Below are positions 1-6,849 of a stretch of 64,000 bases of DNA, one piece after another; position 1 is the first letter of the stretch; every line of letters begins with the position of its first letter. Where the stretch lies: NCBI GenBank assembly GCA_017461445.1, contig JAFTXW010000012.1, forward strand, positions 1 to 64,000, in the 5' to 3' direction. Source of the stretch: Oscillospiraceae bacterium (lineage in GTDB: Bacteria; Bacillota; Clostridia; Oscillospirales; Oscillospiraceae). The position numbers and the translations under genes are program-made. Below the pieces are notes generated by a model that was not told the DNA's origin, ran no database searches, and worked only from the letters and a program-made list of their open reading frames with translations.

Positions 1-1
1 A

Positions 2-583
2 GGAAATAATGTTCCCCTTGTAGGTGCGGAACCGGAAGTATACTGCATCGTAGGTAATGTGATTGACCGGGAGCCTGAGAATGGCGGCAACGGCTGTGGA
101 TACCAGCAGAATATTTCCTATACCTTGACGGCAATGGATCGACATGCTGTATTTAGCCGCCAACGAACAGATGTGTTCACAAAAAATAATGTAGTCAGTA
201 CAGAGAGTGCCAGACAGCATAAGGATGCCACAGATCTGATCATGCAGCCCTACCAGGAAACCGTTGGAACCCTTGTCCGTTCGGACCATAAGGGGATCAG
301 CAATCAATATGTAAATGACGATAAGTGTATCGTCGGTGGAATCAACCTGATTCGCCGCCTGACGCCCCTTGAGTGCGAGCGTTTGCAGGGTTTCCCAGAT
401 GGGTGGACAAACATTCCATCCGCATCGGATTCAGCCCGTTACAAAGCCCTTGGCAACAGTGTGGCCATCCCCTGTGTAGAGTTCGTTATGAAGGGCATCG
501 CAACTGTACTGAAGATTGAAAAAGCAAAGCACAGAAGGAGGCAAAGCTGGAGCATAGCAGCCTGCTTCCCAATGGCAGCTTAA
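2..583 (+). CDS. DNA (cytosine-5-)methyltransferase, C-terminal part (cut by window edge)
   Basis: The reading frame is open from base 2, so the gene begins outside the window; the GTG at 59 is only an internal codon. The end of the protein carries the C-terminal C5-methylase signature: LTPLECERLQGFPDGW (target-recognition and catalytic-fold motif IX region) followed by RYKALGNSVAIPCVEF (motif X, which helps bind S-adenosylmethionine). The catalytic PCQ loop is not in the window. The family methylates C5 of cytosine in duplex DNA. The lower GC and phage-like neighbours suggest a mobile-element orphan methylase, not a chromosomal restriction system; no restriction enzyme is visible. Confidence 0.85.
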   Translation, partial: GNNVPLVGAEPEVYCIVGNVIDREPENGGNGCGYQQNISYTLTAMDRHAVFSRQRTDVFTKNNVVSTESARQHKDATDLIMQPYQETVGTLVRSDHKGISNQYVNDDKCIVGGINLIRRLTPLECERLQGFPDGWTNIPSASDSARYKALGNSVAIPCVEFVMKGIATVLKIEKAKHRRRQSWSIAACFPMAA

Positions 584-638
584 ATAATGACCCCCAATCC
601 CGCTTCTTTTCATTCCTTTCCGGCGGGACTCAACAATA

Positions 639-678
639 GGGCGGGAAGGCCCAGCCTGACGGCTGGCTACACCCGCCC
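639..678. other. GC-rich nested inverted repeat upstream of 704
   Basis: Seven-base arms GGGCGGG (639-645) and CCCGCCC (672-678) enclose a smaller AGCC-TGAC-GGCT hairpin. It lies between the methylase stop and the ribosome site of the next gene. There is no U-tract, so it is not a clear terminator. Confidence 0.4.
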
Positions 679-703
679 AACAATTCTAATATAGGAGGAA
701 CTC

Positions 704-1045
704 ATGGCTGAAAAGAGAGCATTGTCCCGACACCAATTTGCAGAATCGGGCTTCGATACATCCGGGTACGCATTCAATGAAATACCGGGCTTACACACGG
801 CCATCATCGACTGCAAACGATGGGGCAAACACAAACTGGTTACTTACTTCACTTTCGACGATGGACGGAAGGTGGTTGCACCTACCTGGCCCAACAGCAA
901 CTACCTTGGATTGGCGGAGTTACCGATTGGTAGCAAAGTAGAGCTGGACTTCCAACACACTCGAACCGGCAAGCTGAATCTCAAAGGCGTTACGGTAATA
1001 CACATCCCCGTACAGCAGGCAGGACAGGAAATGCTAATAGGCTGA
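704..1045 (+). CDS. Small mobile-element protein of unknown function
   Basis: A 113-residue acidic-to-neutral protein with a good ribosome site (AGGAGG, 6-7 bases before ATG). I do not recognise a named domain. The middle has alternating hydrophobic beta-strand-like segments (residues 35-65 and 75-105), consistent with a small all-beta fold, and there is no signal peptide or membrane segment. It lies between a DNA methylase and a SRAP gene with the same orientation, a setting typical of conjugative-element or prophage cargo. A function cannot be assigned from sequence. Confidence 0.6.
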   Translation: MAEKRALSRHQFAESGFDTSGYAFNEIPGLHTAIIDCKRWGKHKLVTYFTFDDGRKVVAPTWPNSNYLGLAELPIGSKVELDFQHTRTGKLNLKGVTVIHIPVQQAGQEMLIG

Positions 1046-1106
1046 CAGTTGACAGGTAGAGTAGGTACCAGTAAAATGGGATATCATAAGATTCGAGGTG
1101 GTACCC

Positions 1107-1679
1107 ATGTGCGGAAGATTCTATGTCCCAGAAGATGATAGCGTTCAGATGATCCGAGCAGTAATGGAAGCTCTGGAACACCGGAATGTCAGCGCAAAAA
1201 CTGGTGAGGTGTTCCCAGGGGATACTGCGGCAGTAATTGCCAGCAATAGAAGATTGGAACCGCAGCCCTTTGCAATGGAATGGGGCTACCACCTGCCGGA
1301 TGGAAAGCGGATCATCAATGCCAGAAGTGAGACTGCAGCTCAAAAAGCCATGTTCAAGGATGGGATGCGGCAGCGAAGGTGCTTGATTCCAGCAGCTCAC
1401 TACTATGAATGGGAGAAGGCTGCAGGCAGGAAAGTAAAGTATGCAATAGAGCCAAAGAACTCCGATGGCTTCTATCTGGCTGGCATCTACAGGATCGAAG
1501 CAGGAAAACCTGTGTTTACGATATTGACCAGTGCTGCGGCAGAGGGCATCTCGTTCATCCATGAGCGGATGCCGGTGATATTACCAAGTGAAGCAACAAC
1601 CGATTGGCTGAATCCCCGGTATCATGGTAACGATATTCTGAGGGCAGCACTTACGGAAATGGAATATAAGGCTTGCTAA
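1107..1679 (+). CDS. yedK: SRAP-domain protein, YedK/HMCES family (abasic-site protector)
   Basis: This family covalently caps abasic sites in single-stranded DNA through Cys2 once the initiator Met is removed. The ATG at 1107 was chosen over the GTG at 1098 because it places Cys at position 2 (MCGRFY) and has AGGTGG just upstream. Other family residues are present: NARSET (Asn and Arg of the active site), YYEW (Glu), and HERMPVIL (catalytic His). The length of 190 residues is close to the usual ~200-220. A near-perfect terminator follows immediately, so it is probably the last gene of its transcript. Mobile-element copies of this family are common; the role in the element is inferred. Confidence 0.92.
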   Translation: MCGRFYVPEDDSVQMIRAVMEALEHRNVSAKTGEVFPGDTAAVIASNRRLEPQPFAMEWGYHLPDGKRIINARSETAAQKAMFKDGMRQRRCLIPAAHYYEWEKAAGRKVKYAIEPKNSDGFYLAGIYRIEAGKPVFTILTSAAAEGISFIHERMPVILPSEATTDWLNPRYHGNDILRAALTEMEYKAC

Positions 1680-1680
1680 G

Positions 1681-1722
1681 ATAACAGCACATGATCAGAA
1701 ACGGTCATGTGCTGTTATTTTG
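1681..1722 (+). terminator. Rho-independent terminator after yedK
   Basis: Perfect 14-bp arms (ATAACAGCACATGA at 1681-1694 and its complement at 1705-1718) with a 10-base loop, followed by TTTTGT. It begins one base after the yedK stop codon. Confidence 0.85.
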
Positions 1723-1757
1723 TCAAGGCAAATCTTTAAATGAATGGAGGGAAAACG

Positions 1758-2390
1758 ATGAACATCCGAAAGAATATTGACTACAGCGAAATGTACGAAG
1801 ACCTCGATAAGTTGATGGAACAGCAGCTTCCACAAATGGAACTATACTGTGCCATCGGCAAGGCCGTGTGCCAGAGAACGGAAAAGGGTGCCGCAGTTAT
1901 GGCATCTGAGTACCTGAACAAGCACTACCCGGATGCGATAGGTTTCTCTCCCCGGAATCTTCGCAGAATGCGGGACTTTTACCGTACTTATGAAAATCAT
2001 TCCGCTCTGTTGTCCCGTGCCATGAAACTCGGGTGGATTCAGAATGTGGTCATCATGGAAGCAGATTTGACCATAGAACTGCGGGAATGGTATATGAAGG
2101 CAGCAGAGCGGTTCGGCTGGTCCAAGACCGAACTGACTGCCAATATTGCGATGAATGCACACGAAAACATTGTTCTCGCTATTGAGGAAGAAGTGTGCTA
2201 TATTGTGGAGCAAGAAGAAAAGCAGACTGATTTCAATAAGAATCTGCCTGTTGAAATTATGAATACAATCCACCAGTCTGTTAGAAGAGTCAGAAAGTGG
2301 TGGCTAATCTGGAAAGGTGGTGGGCGACGATGGCACACTATGTTATGGGAGACATTCATGGCGAAGCAGATCGCTTCCATGCGATGTTAA
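1758..2390 (+). CDS. DUF1016 N-terminal domain protein, nuclease domain missing
   Basis: Start at ATG 1758 (GGAGGG eight bases upstream) rather than the ATG at 1740. Residues ~10-150 match the DUF1016 N-terminal helical domain seen in the YhcG group (features FSPRNLRRMRDFYRTY, WIQNVVIMEADLT, and WYMKAAERFGWSKTEL). Full-length relatives of about 350 residues continue into a PDDEXK nuclease domain. Here the last ~40 residues are Trp/Arg-rich, have no recognisable family match, and overlap the next gene by 61 bases. It is therefore a truncated or stand-alone N-domain. Whether the fragment is functional is unknown. Confidence 0.7.
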   Translation: MNIRKNIDYSEMYEDLDKLMEQQLPQMELYCAIGKAVCQRTEKGAAVMASEYLNKHYPDAIGFSPRNLRRMRDFYRTYENHSALLSRAMKLGWIQNVVIMEADLTIELREWYMKAAERFGWSKTELTANIAMNAHENIVLAIEEEVCYIVEQEEKQTDFNKNLPVEIMNTIHQSVRRVRKWWLIWKGGGRRWHTMLWETFMAKQIASMRC

Positions 2391-3013
2391 ATAAGATTCA
2401 GTTTTCGCAAGATGATATTCTGATCCTGCTGGGTGATGTGATTGACCGGGGACCGGATGGGATCGCCCTGCTTATGGAGATCATGGAGATGCCCAATGTA
2501 ATTATGCTACTGGGCAATCACGAATATATGATGCTACAATATCTGAGTCCAAGTGCCGCGGGAACCGAGATTCGGCGGTGGAATAAGAATGGAAATGCTC
2601 CAACACTCGCCGCGTATCTTAAGCAAAAGGCAAAAGTTCAGCAGCGGATATTAGGTTATCTGCGAGGGTTGCCGACTCATATTGAACTGGAGGTAAACGG
2701 TAAGCGGTTCTATCTGGTACATGGTTTTCCTGGTGAAAATGTACACGATGAAGTGTGGACAAGACCGACCATAGAATCATTGAATCCGATCCCAGATTGT
2801 AGACTTATCATAGGACATACGAAAGTCCTGAATCTGATCCAGCCGGAAGAAAAGCGCATAGACTATGCAATCAAGCTGGAAGACAATGGTGAGCATCTGA
2901 AGATGCTCCATACACAAGGGTATATCAATCTGGACTGCGCCTGTGGTTACGATATGCCAATCAAGGCACTTGCTTGTATTCGATTGGAAGATATGGTAGA
3001 ATTCTATATGTAA
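2330..3013 (+). CDS. PPP-family serine/threonine or bis(5'-nucleosyl) phosphatase
   Basis: A calcineurin-type metallophosphoesterase of 227 residues. The three hallmark metal-binding blocks appear in order: GDIHG near residue 7, GDVIDRG near 36 and GNHE near 63. A later VHG (His) and IGHT (His) complete the dimetal site. The ATG at 2330 is chosen because the protein then begins MAHYVMGDIHG, as in the family; the open frame continues upstream to 2297 without homology. It overlaps the DUF1016 fragment. Such small PPP phosphatases occur on phages (lambda phosphatase type) and chromosomes; the substrate cannot be told from sequence. Confidence 0.88.
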   Translation: MAHYVMGDIHGEADRFHAMLNKIQFSQDDILILLGDVIDRGPDGIALLMEIMEMPNVIMLLGNHEYMMLQYLSPSAAGTEIRRWNKNGNAPTLAAYLKQKAKVQQRILGYLRGLPTHIELEVNGKRFYLVHGFPGENVHDEVWTRPTIESLNPIPDCRLIIGHTKVLNLIQPEEKRIDYAIKLEDNGEHLKMLHTQGYINLDCACGYDMPIKALACIRLEDMVEFYM

Positions 3014-3038
3014 ACATGATAACAGAGGAGATTCAATC

Positions 3039-3641
3039 ATGAGCGTGGTTATTGGTATATGTGGAATTAACTTTTGCTCTTTTGTAGCAGATGGACGATT
3101 AGTAGTGGGAAATAATGATCAACTTACGGTAATAAGCGAGAGGGTCAGAAAAATTTATAAAATCAATAACCATGTGCTATTCTCGGGCACTGGATGGTTT
3201 CAAAATGATGAAGAAATTACATCACCGCTTGATTCCTTTGATAATTGGGAAGTAATAACTGCGGATATGGCTCGTAACGCAGTAATAGAATATATTGAGA
3301 ATCATCAGCATTTGATCCGTTCTCCTAGAAACTACCTGATTGGATATAAAAGTGACGATGGAAGCTTTGGCATTCATGAGATCCATTACGATAGTGATAC
3401 TCGGAATATAGTTGCTGTCGAAAGGAAGCCACAATTGCCCACATCAAGTTTCGCAATATCATGTTGTTTGCCTCCTAAAGTTAGTAATCGGAGCCAAGAG
3501 TATATTAACAAGGTTACTTGCTGTATCAAATCAAGTCGGATGCACGACGAATTAATACAAAAGGTTGGCGCTGTAATTGGGGAGATATCGCAGATTGACG
3601 AGTCAGTAAATTCGAATGTTTTAGTAGAATCGCTTTACTAG
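3039..3641 (+). CDS. Proteasome/HslV-like Ntn-hydrolase candidate with N-terminal serine
   Basis: A 200-residue protein with a GAGGAG ribosome site. The first ~55 residues resemble the start of proteasome beta/HslV subunits: a potential nucleophile at residue 2 (Ser after the initiator Met), then VVIGICG, then VADGR placing Asp and Arg at 17 and 19 counted from Ser1, then SERVRKIYKI containing a Lys where family Lys33 is expected (four residues later), then a small-residue turn SGTGW. The rest (residues 60-200) is divergent and has no motif I can name. The assignment rests on this N-terminal pattern alone. It is the last gene before the strong terminator at 3744. Confidence 0.5.
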   Translation: MSVVIGICGINFCSFVADGRLVVGNNDQLTVISERVRKIYKINNHVLFSGTGWFQNDEEITSPLDSFDNWEVITADMARNAVIEYIENHQHLIRSPRNYLIGYKSDDGSFGIHEIHYDSDTRNIVAVERKPQLPTSSFAISCCLPPKVSNRSQEYINKVTCCIKSSRMHDELIQKVGAVIGEISQIDESVNSNVLVESLY

Positions 3642-3702
3642 CATCGCATTTGTCGAAACTTGCGAACGAAAAATTCGTATTTTTGTGGGTATAAAGGTTG
3701 TT

Positions 3703-3730
3703 TTTTGAACGCCGATGAGGGAGTTCAAAA
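3703..3730. other. Inverted repeat at the apparent island edge
   Basis: TTTTGAAC (3703-3710) and GTTCAAAA (3723-3730) form 8-bp arms with a 12-base loop. It lies between the last low-GC island gene and the conserved chromosomal block. It could be a weak hairpin or part of an element end. No direct-repeat partner is visible in this window. Confidence 0.35.
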
Positions 3731-3743
3731 GTGACCGGTACCT

Positions 3744-3787
3744 CCAAAAAGAAAAAGCACACCAAACGGTGTGCTTTTTCTTTTTGG
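3744..3787. terminator. Strong bidirectional terminator
   Basis: Perfect 20-bp arms (3744-3763 and 3768-3787) around an AAAC loop. The A-rich outer stem on one strand is T-rich on the other, so it can terminate both the plus-strand island transcript and the minus-strand M20 peptidase operon, whose stop codon is 24 bases away. Confidence 0.9.
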
Positions 3788-3810
3788 AAAAACAGGAGCG
3801 CACAGATCTA

Positions 3811-5244
3811 TCAGCATTGCTTCATCAGTCGGATGTAAAATTCCACAGCCTTGGCGATGGATTCCAGGCGGATCCGCTCGTTGTTGCCGTGAATGGTGGC
3901 CCGCTCTTCGGCGGTCATGTCCATGGCGGAGAAACGGTACACATGGTTGGAAATTTTTCCATAATGCCGGGAGTCGGAGCACTGCACCATCAGGTAAGGG
4001 GAAACGATGCAGCCGCGCCAGGTGGAGGCCACGGCGGAAGCTACCTTATCCCAGGCAGTGCAGTTGGTTTCGGATACGGGACTGGGCTCGAAGAATTCCA
4101 GGGCAGTGATCTCCACTGCGTCGTTCTTCACGGTCTTTTTCAGGTATTCTAAAGCAGATGCTATGGAATCGGCAGGATTCAGCCGCATATTGGCCACCAT
4201 TTTGGCCTCAGGCGGGATGACGTTCCGGGCGGAGCTGCCCTCCATCTGGGTAAAGGCAACAGTGGTGCGCACCAGGGCGTTCATTTCGCCGCCGCTGGTT
4301 CTGCCCAGCAGGTCGATGACCCAGCCGAAGCACCACATATTGGCGAAGATTACCCGATACAGGAGCGTGGAATACCGGCCCAGAGTGTCGAACATCTGAG
4401 CGGCAGGGCCTTCAATGTGTGCCTGGAAGGGATGGTCTTCCACCCGCTTGCAGGCGGCGGACAGGACGCCTACGGGGGTGTGGGGCTTGGGGGCGGAGGC
4501 ATGGCCACCAGCGGATACAGTGCGGAACTGGGCGTTCATCATGCCCTTTTCCGCAATGCCGATAAGGCCGCAGGGGTGCTTCACGCCGGGGAACACATTT
4601 TCCACCACCGCGCCGCCTTCGTCCACCACCATGGCGGGATGGATGTCATGGTCGATGAAATACTGGACAATGTTGGGCGCGCCCTTGCCGTTGACCTCCT
4701 CGCCTCCGGAGAAGGCGAAATAGATATCGTTCTCCGGCTGGAAGCCCTGGCCGATCAGGTAATTGGCAGCAGAGAAAACGCCGTTGAAGGTGACCTTGGT
4801 ATCCAAAGTGCCTCTGCCCCAGAGGATGCCGTCCTCAATGATCCCCGCGAAGGGGGGCTTTTCCCAGTTTTCCTCGTTGACGGGTACCACGTCGTAGTGG
4901 GCCATCAGCACGGCGGGGTCGCCGGGATTTTTACCTGGCCAGCGCAGCAGCAGTGCCCGGTCGGGCAGCTGATTGAAGGAGCACACATCAAAGACATGGG
5001 GATACAGGCCGGGCAGCAGGGAAATGAGTTTCTCAAATTCCCTATCATCCTCTTGGGAATGGTCGTTGTAGGAAATCGTTTTGCACTGCACCAGCTGCCG
5101 GAGGGCATCCACAGCGGCATCCTTATCAAAATCATAGGTTTCCCCGGAAAGCTGCGGCTGGGCCTTGGGGGCGAAACGGGCGGTGCGTACGGCAATCACC
5201 GCAATGAAAACGATCACGGCGGTCAGAATGAGATATCCGAGCAT
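3811..5244 (-). CDS. M20-family metallopeptidase with N-terminal membrane anchor
   Basis: A 477-residue dizinc peptidase of the M20 carboxypeptidase/PM20D1 type. Residues 3-20 form one hydrophobic anchor. Metal and catalytic residues are visible in order: MAHYDVV (His116, Asp118), GRGTLDTK (bridging Asp148), GGEE (catalytic and metal Glu182-183), DEGG, and near the end SDSRHYG and HGNNE (last metal His). A dimerisation domain lies between residues ~225 and 350. It is the last gene of an operon with two membrane proteins (5245-6675), touching its neighbour end to end. The family removes terminal residues from peptides or N-acyl amino acids; the actual substrate is unknown. Confidence 0.9.
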   Translation of the reverse strand: MLGYLILTAVIVFIAVIAVRTARFAPKAQPQLSGETYDFDKDAAVDALRQLVQCKTISYNDHSQEDDREFEKLISLLPGLYPHVFDVCSFNQLPDRALLLRWPGKNPGDPAVLMAHYDVVPVNEENWEKPPFAGIIEDGILWGRGTLDTKVTFNGVFSAANYLIGQGFQPENDIYFAFSGGEEVNGKGAPNIVQYFIDHDIHPAMVVDEGGAVVENVFPGVKHPCGLIGIAEKGMMNAQFRTVSAGGHASAPKPHTPVGVLSAACKRVEDHPFQAHIEGPAAQMFDTLGRYSTLLYRVIFANMWCFGWVIDLLGRTSGGEMNALVRTTVAFTQMEGSSARNVIPPEAKMVANMRLNPADSIASALEYLKKTVKNDAVEITALEFFEPSPVSETNCTAWDKVASAVASTWRGCIVSPYLMVQCSDSRHYGKISNHVYRFSAMDMTAEERATIHGNNERIRLESIAKAVEFYIRLMKQC

Positions 5245-5910
5245 TTACAGCACTCCCTTCTTATACAGCACCCGGGCCACGGCAATGGTGAACAGCACGG
5301 AAACGGGAACCATGATGCCAACGGTGCCTGCGTTCAGCGCAGGAACGAAGATGAATAGGATCAGCATCAGGATCACCGGAGCAATGGCGAGCTTCCAGTT
5401 CTTGCTGACAAAAGCCACACCCAGGCCGCCAAAGAGGGCAGGGAGCATCTGGGCAAAGGCAGGCTCCAGCACGGGAGCTTCCAGAATGGGCGTCAGGGGC
5501 ACGATGCAGATGACACCGATGATGATAATGACAGTGGTAACAATGGAGGAGGTAGCAATTGCGATGGTGGAAATGACCTCGCCCTCCTCGCTGCTGGCAC
5601 TGACACCGTTCTGTTCCAGTGCGTTCAGGGCGCAGGGAAGCTTTAGGTTGGAGATATTGCCGGTGACGAAGCTGAGATAGGAACCGCCGGCACCCAGCAT
5701 GGGCACGAAGGTGATGGTCTCAATCACGCCAACCGCCCAGTACATGGGGGCGGTAGCCAGAAGCCCCATGGCCAGGGCACCCCAGTCAGGTGCCGCACCA
5801 AAGATGCCAGCTACCGTCAGCGGGAAGGCCAGCAGAAGAAGCATGACGGAAATGTTCCAGATGGTACCGTCCCGGTGGACGGAATCGATGTAGCTTATAT
5901 TCTTTTTCAT
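5245..5910 (-). CDS. Integral membrane protein, partner of DUF5058 protein
   Basis: A 221-residue protein with about six hydrophobic segments and almost no soluble part. A conserved-looking loop GAGGSYLSFVTGNISNLKLP lies near residues 75-95. In Clostridia such proteins pair with a DUF5058 protein and an M20 peptidase; some databases call them mechanosensitive-channel-like, but nothing in this sequence proves channel activity. It is 12 bases from the DUF5058 gene and abuts the peptidase start, so all three are probably co-transcribed. I infer a two-subunit transporter for the peptidase's substrate or product. Confidence 0.65.
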   Translation of the reverse strand: MKKNISYIDSVHRDGTIWNISVMLLLLAFPLTVAGIFGAAPDWGALAMGLLATAPMYWAVGVIETITFVPMLGAGGSYLSFVTGNISNLKLPCALNALEQNGVSASSEEGEVISTIAIATSSIVTTVIIIIGVICIVPLTPILEAPVLEPAFAQMLPALFGGLGVAFVSKNWKLAIAPVILMLILFIFVPALNAGTVGIMVPVSVLFTIAVARVLYKKGVL

Positions 5911-5922
5911 ATGGATACCTCC

Positions 5923-6675
5923 TTAGCTGAGCCACGCGGTGATGGGAATGGCGGAGACCATACCCAGAACCAGGCTGATGGGCAGGGCATAGTCACCCAG
6001 CCAGCTGAGCTTGGGCTTTCGCATCAGCAGGCCCAGTACCACCATAATGATGGCGGACACGGCCATGACGCACACGGGGATCAGGCCGGAAGTGGCACTG
6101 TAGCCCTCCACAGGGGCCCACAGCCGGGAAAAATCGGAGAATACATATCCCAGAAAGGCAGAGATCATGCCGATGAACATGGCGTTCTGGAAGATCCCAG
6201 CCCATTTTGCGTCCCGGCTTTCCAGGGTGGTCATGCCGCCCAGAAGCTTTTTGCCAATAACGGGAACCAGCCAAATGCCGACCATGATGGAGATGGTCAT
6301 GACCAGGGCGATGTTTACGAACTGCTGGGCCGTCAGGCTGTCGATCTTGCCCAGCTCCAGGCCCATGGCACTGACGGCGTTGGCGGCGGCAATGGCCTCA
6401 TAGCTGAGAGAACCCACCACGCTGAGCCGCAGCCAGGGCAGGGGCAGGCCCAGGCTCTTTGAAAGCGTTATGACGCTGATGACAATGGATACTGCCGGGG
6501 CAATGGTGAAGATGGCGGCAGTTTTGATGGTCTTGCGGATCTTCGTCTGATCCATGCCCAGCTCGCGGCTTCGTTTCAGAGCTTTTACCAGAAAGTAAAC
6601 AGACTGGGCCAGTACCACCAGCACCAGAAAGCCTGCCAGCAGGAACAGAATGGGATGATTTACGGAAAATTCCAT
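5923..6675 (-). CDS. DUF5058-family membrane protein
   Basis: A 250-residue protein with about seven membrane segments. It has a single long N-terminal helix (residues 8-30), a basic stretch KALKRSRELGMDQTKIRKT, then repeated hydrophobic helices, matching the layout of DUF5058 proteins. The biochemical function is unknown. It is the first gene of the operon with the 221-residue partner and the M20 peptidase, read from the promoter at 6708-6736. The start ATG is preceded by GGAGG. The constant pairing with a peptidase suggests peptide or acyl-amino-acid transport, by inference only. Confidence 0.75.
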   Translation of the reverse strand: MEFSVNHPILFLLAGFLVLVVLAQSVYFLVKALKRSRELGMDQTKIRKTIKTAAIFTIAPAVSIVISVITLSKSLGLPLPWLRLSVVGSLSYEAIAAANAVSAMGLELGKIDSLTAQQFVNIALVMTISIMVGIWLVPVIGKKLLGGMTTLESRDAKWAGIFQNAMFIGMISAFLGYVFSDFSRLWAPVEGYSATSGLIPVCVMAVSAIIMVVLGLLMRKPKLSWLGDYALPISLVLGMVSAIPITAWLS

Positions 6676-6707
6676 GGATACACCTCCAAAATATGATAGA
6701 TATTGCC

Positions 6708-6736
6708 ATTATACCACGGGTATTACTCCGAAACAA
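6708..6736 (-). promoter_or_regulatory. Sigma-A promoter of the DUF5058-M20 operon
   Basis: On the minus strand, TTGTTT (-35, 6731-6736), 17-base spacer, TATAAT (-10, 6708-6713). The start codon lies about 30 bases beyond the -10 box. Confidence 0.75.
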
Positions 6737-6785
6737 GACAAAAAGAAGCAATTTCCCGGTTCCAGAAAATTCCGTGCGAAGACAC

Positions 6786-6814
6786 TTGCTATTTTCACTG
6801 GAATAGAGTAAAAT
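6786..6814 (+). promoter_or_regulatory. Promoter of the DUF1846 gene
   Basis: TTGCTA (6786-6791), 17-base spacer, TAAAAT (6809-6814). It is 35 bases before the ATG at 6850 and divergent from the promoter at 6708. Confidence 0.6.
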
Positions 6815-6849
6815 GATGGGTAGTTATTTTTCAGAAAGAGGCGGTGCAA

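Noticed and set aside
2275..2390. Sequencing frameshift joining DUF1016 to the phosphatase
   Set aside because: The phosphatase has its own plausible start and family-like N-terminus, so no frameshift is needed to explain it.
3715..4152. Plus-strand frames over the terminator and the M20 gene 3' end
   Set aside because: They overlap the M20 peptidase in antisense and translate the terminator stem; no homology.
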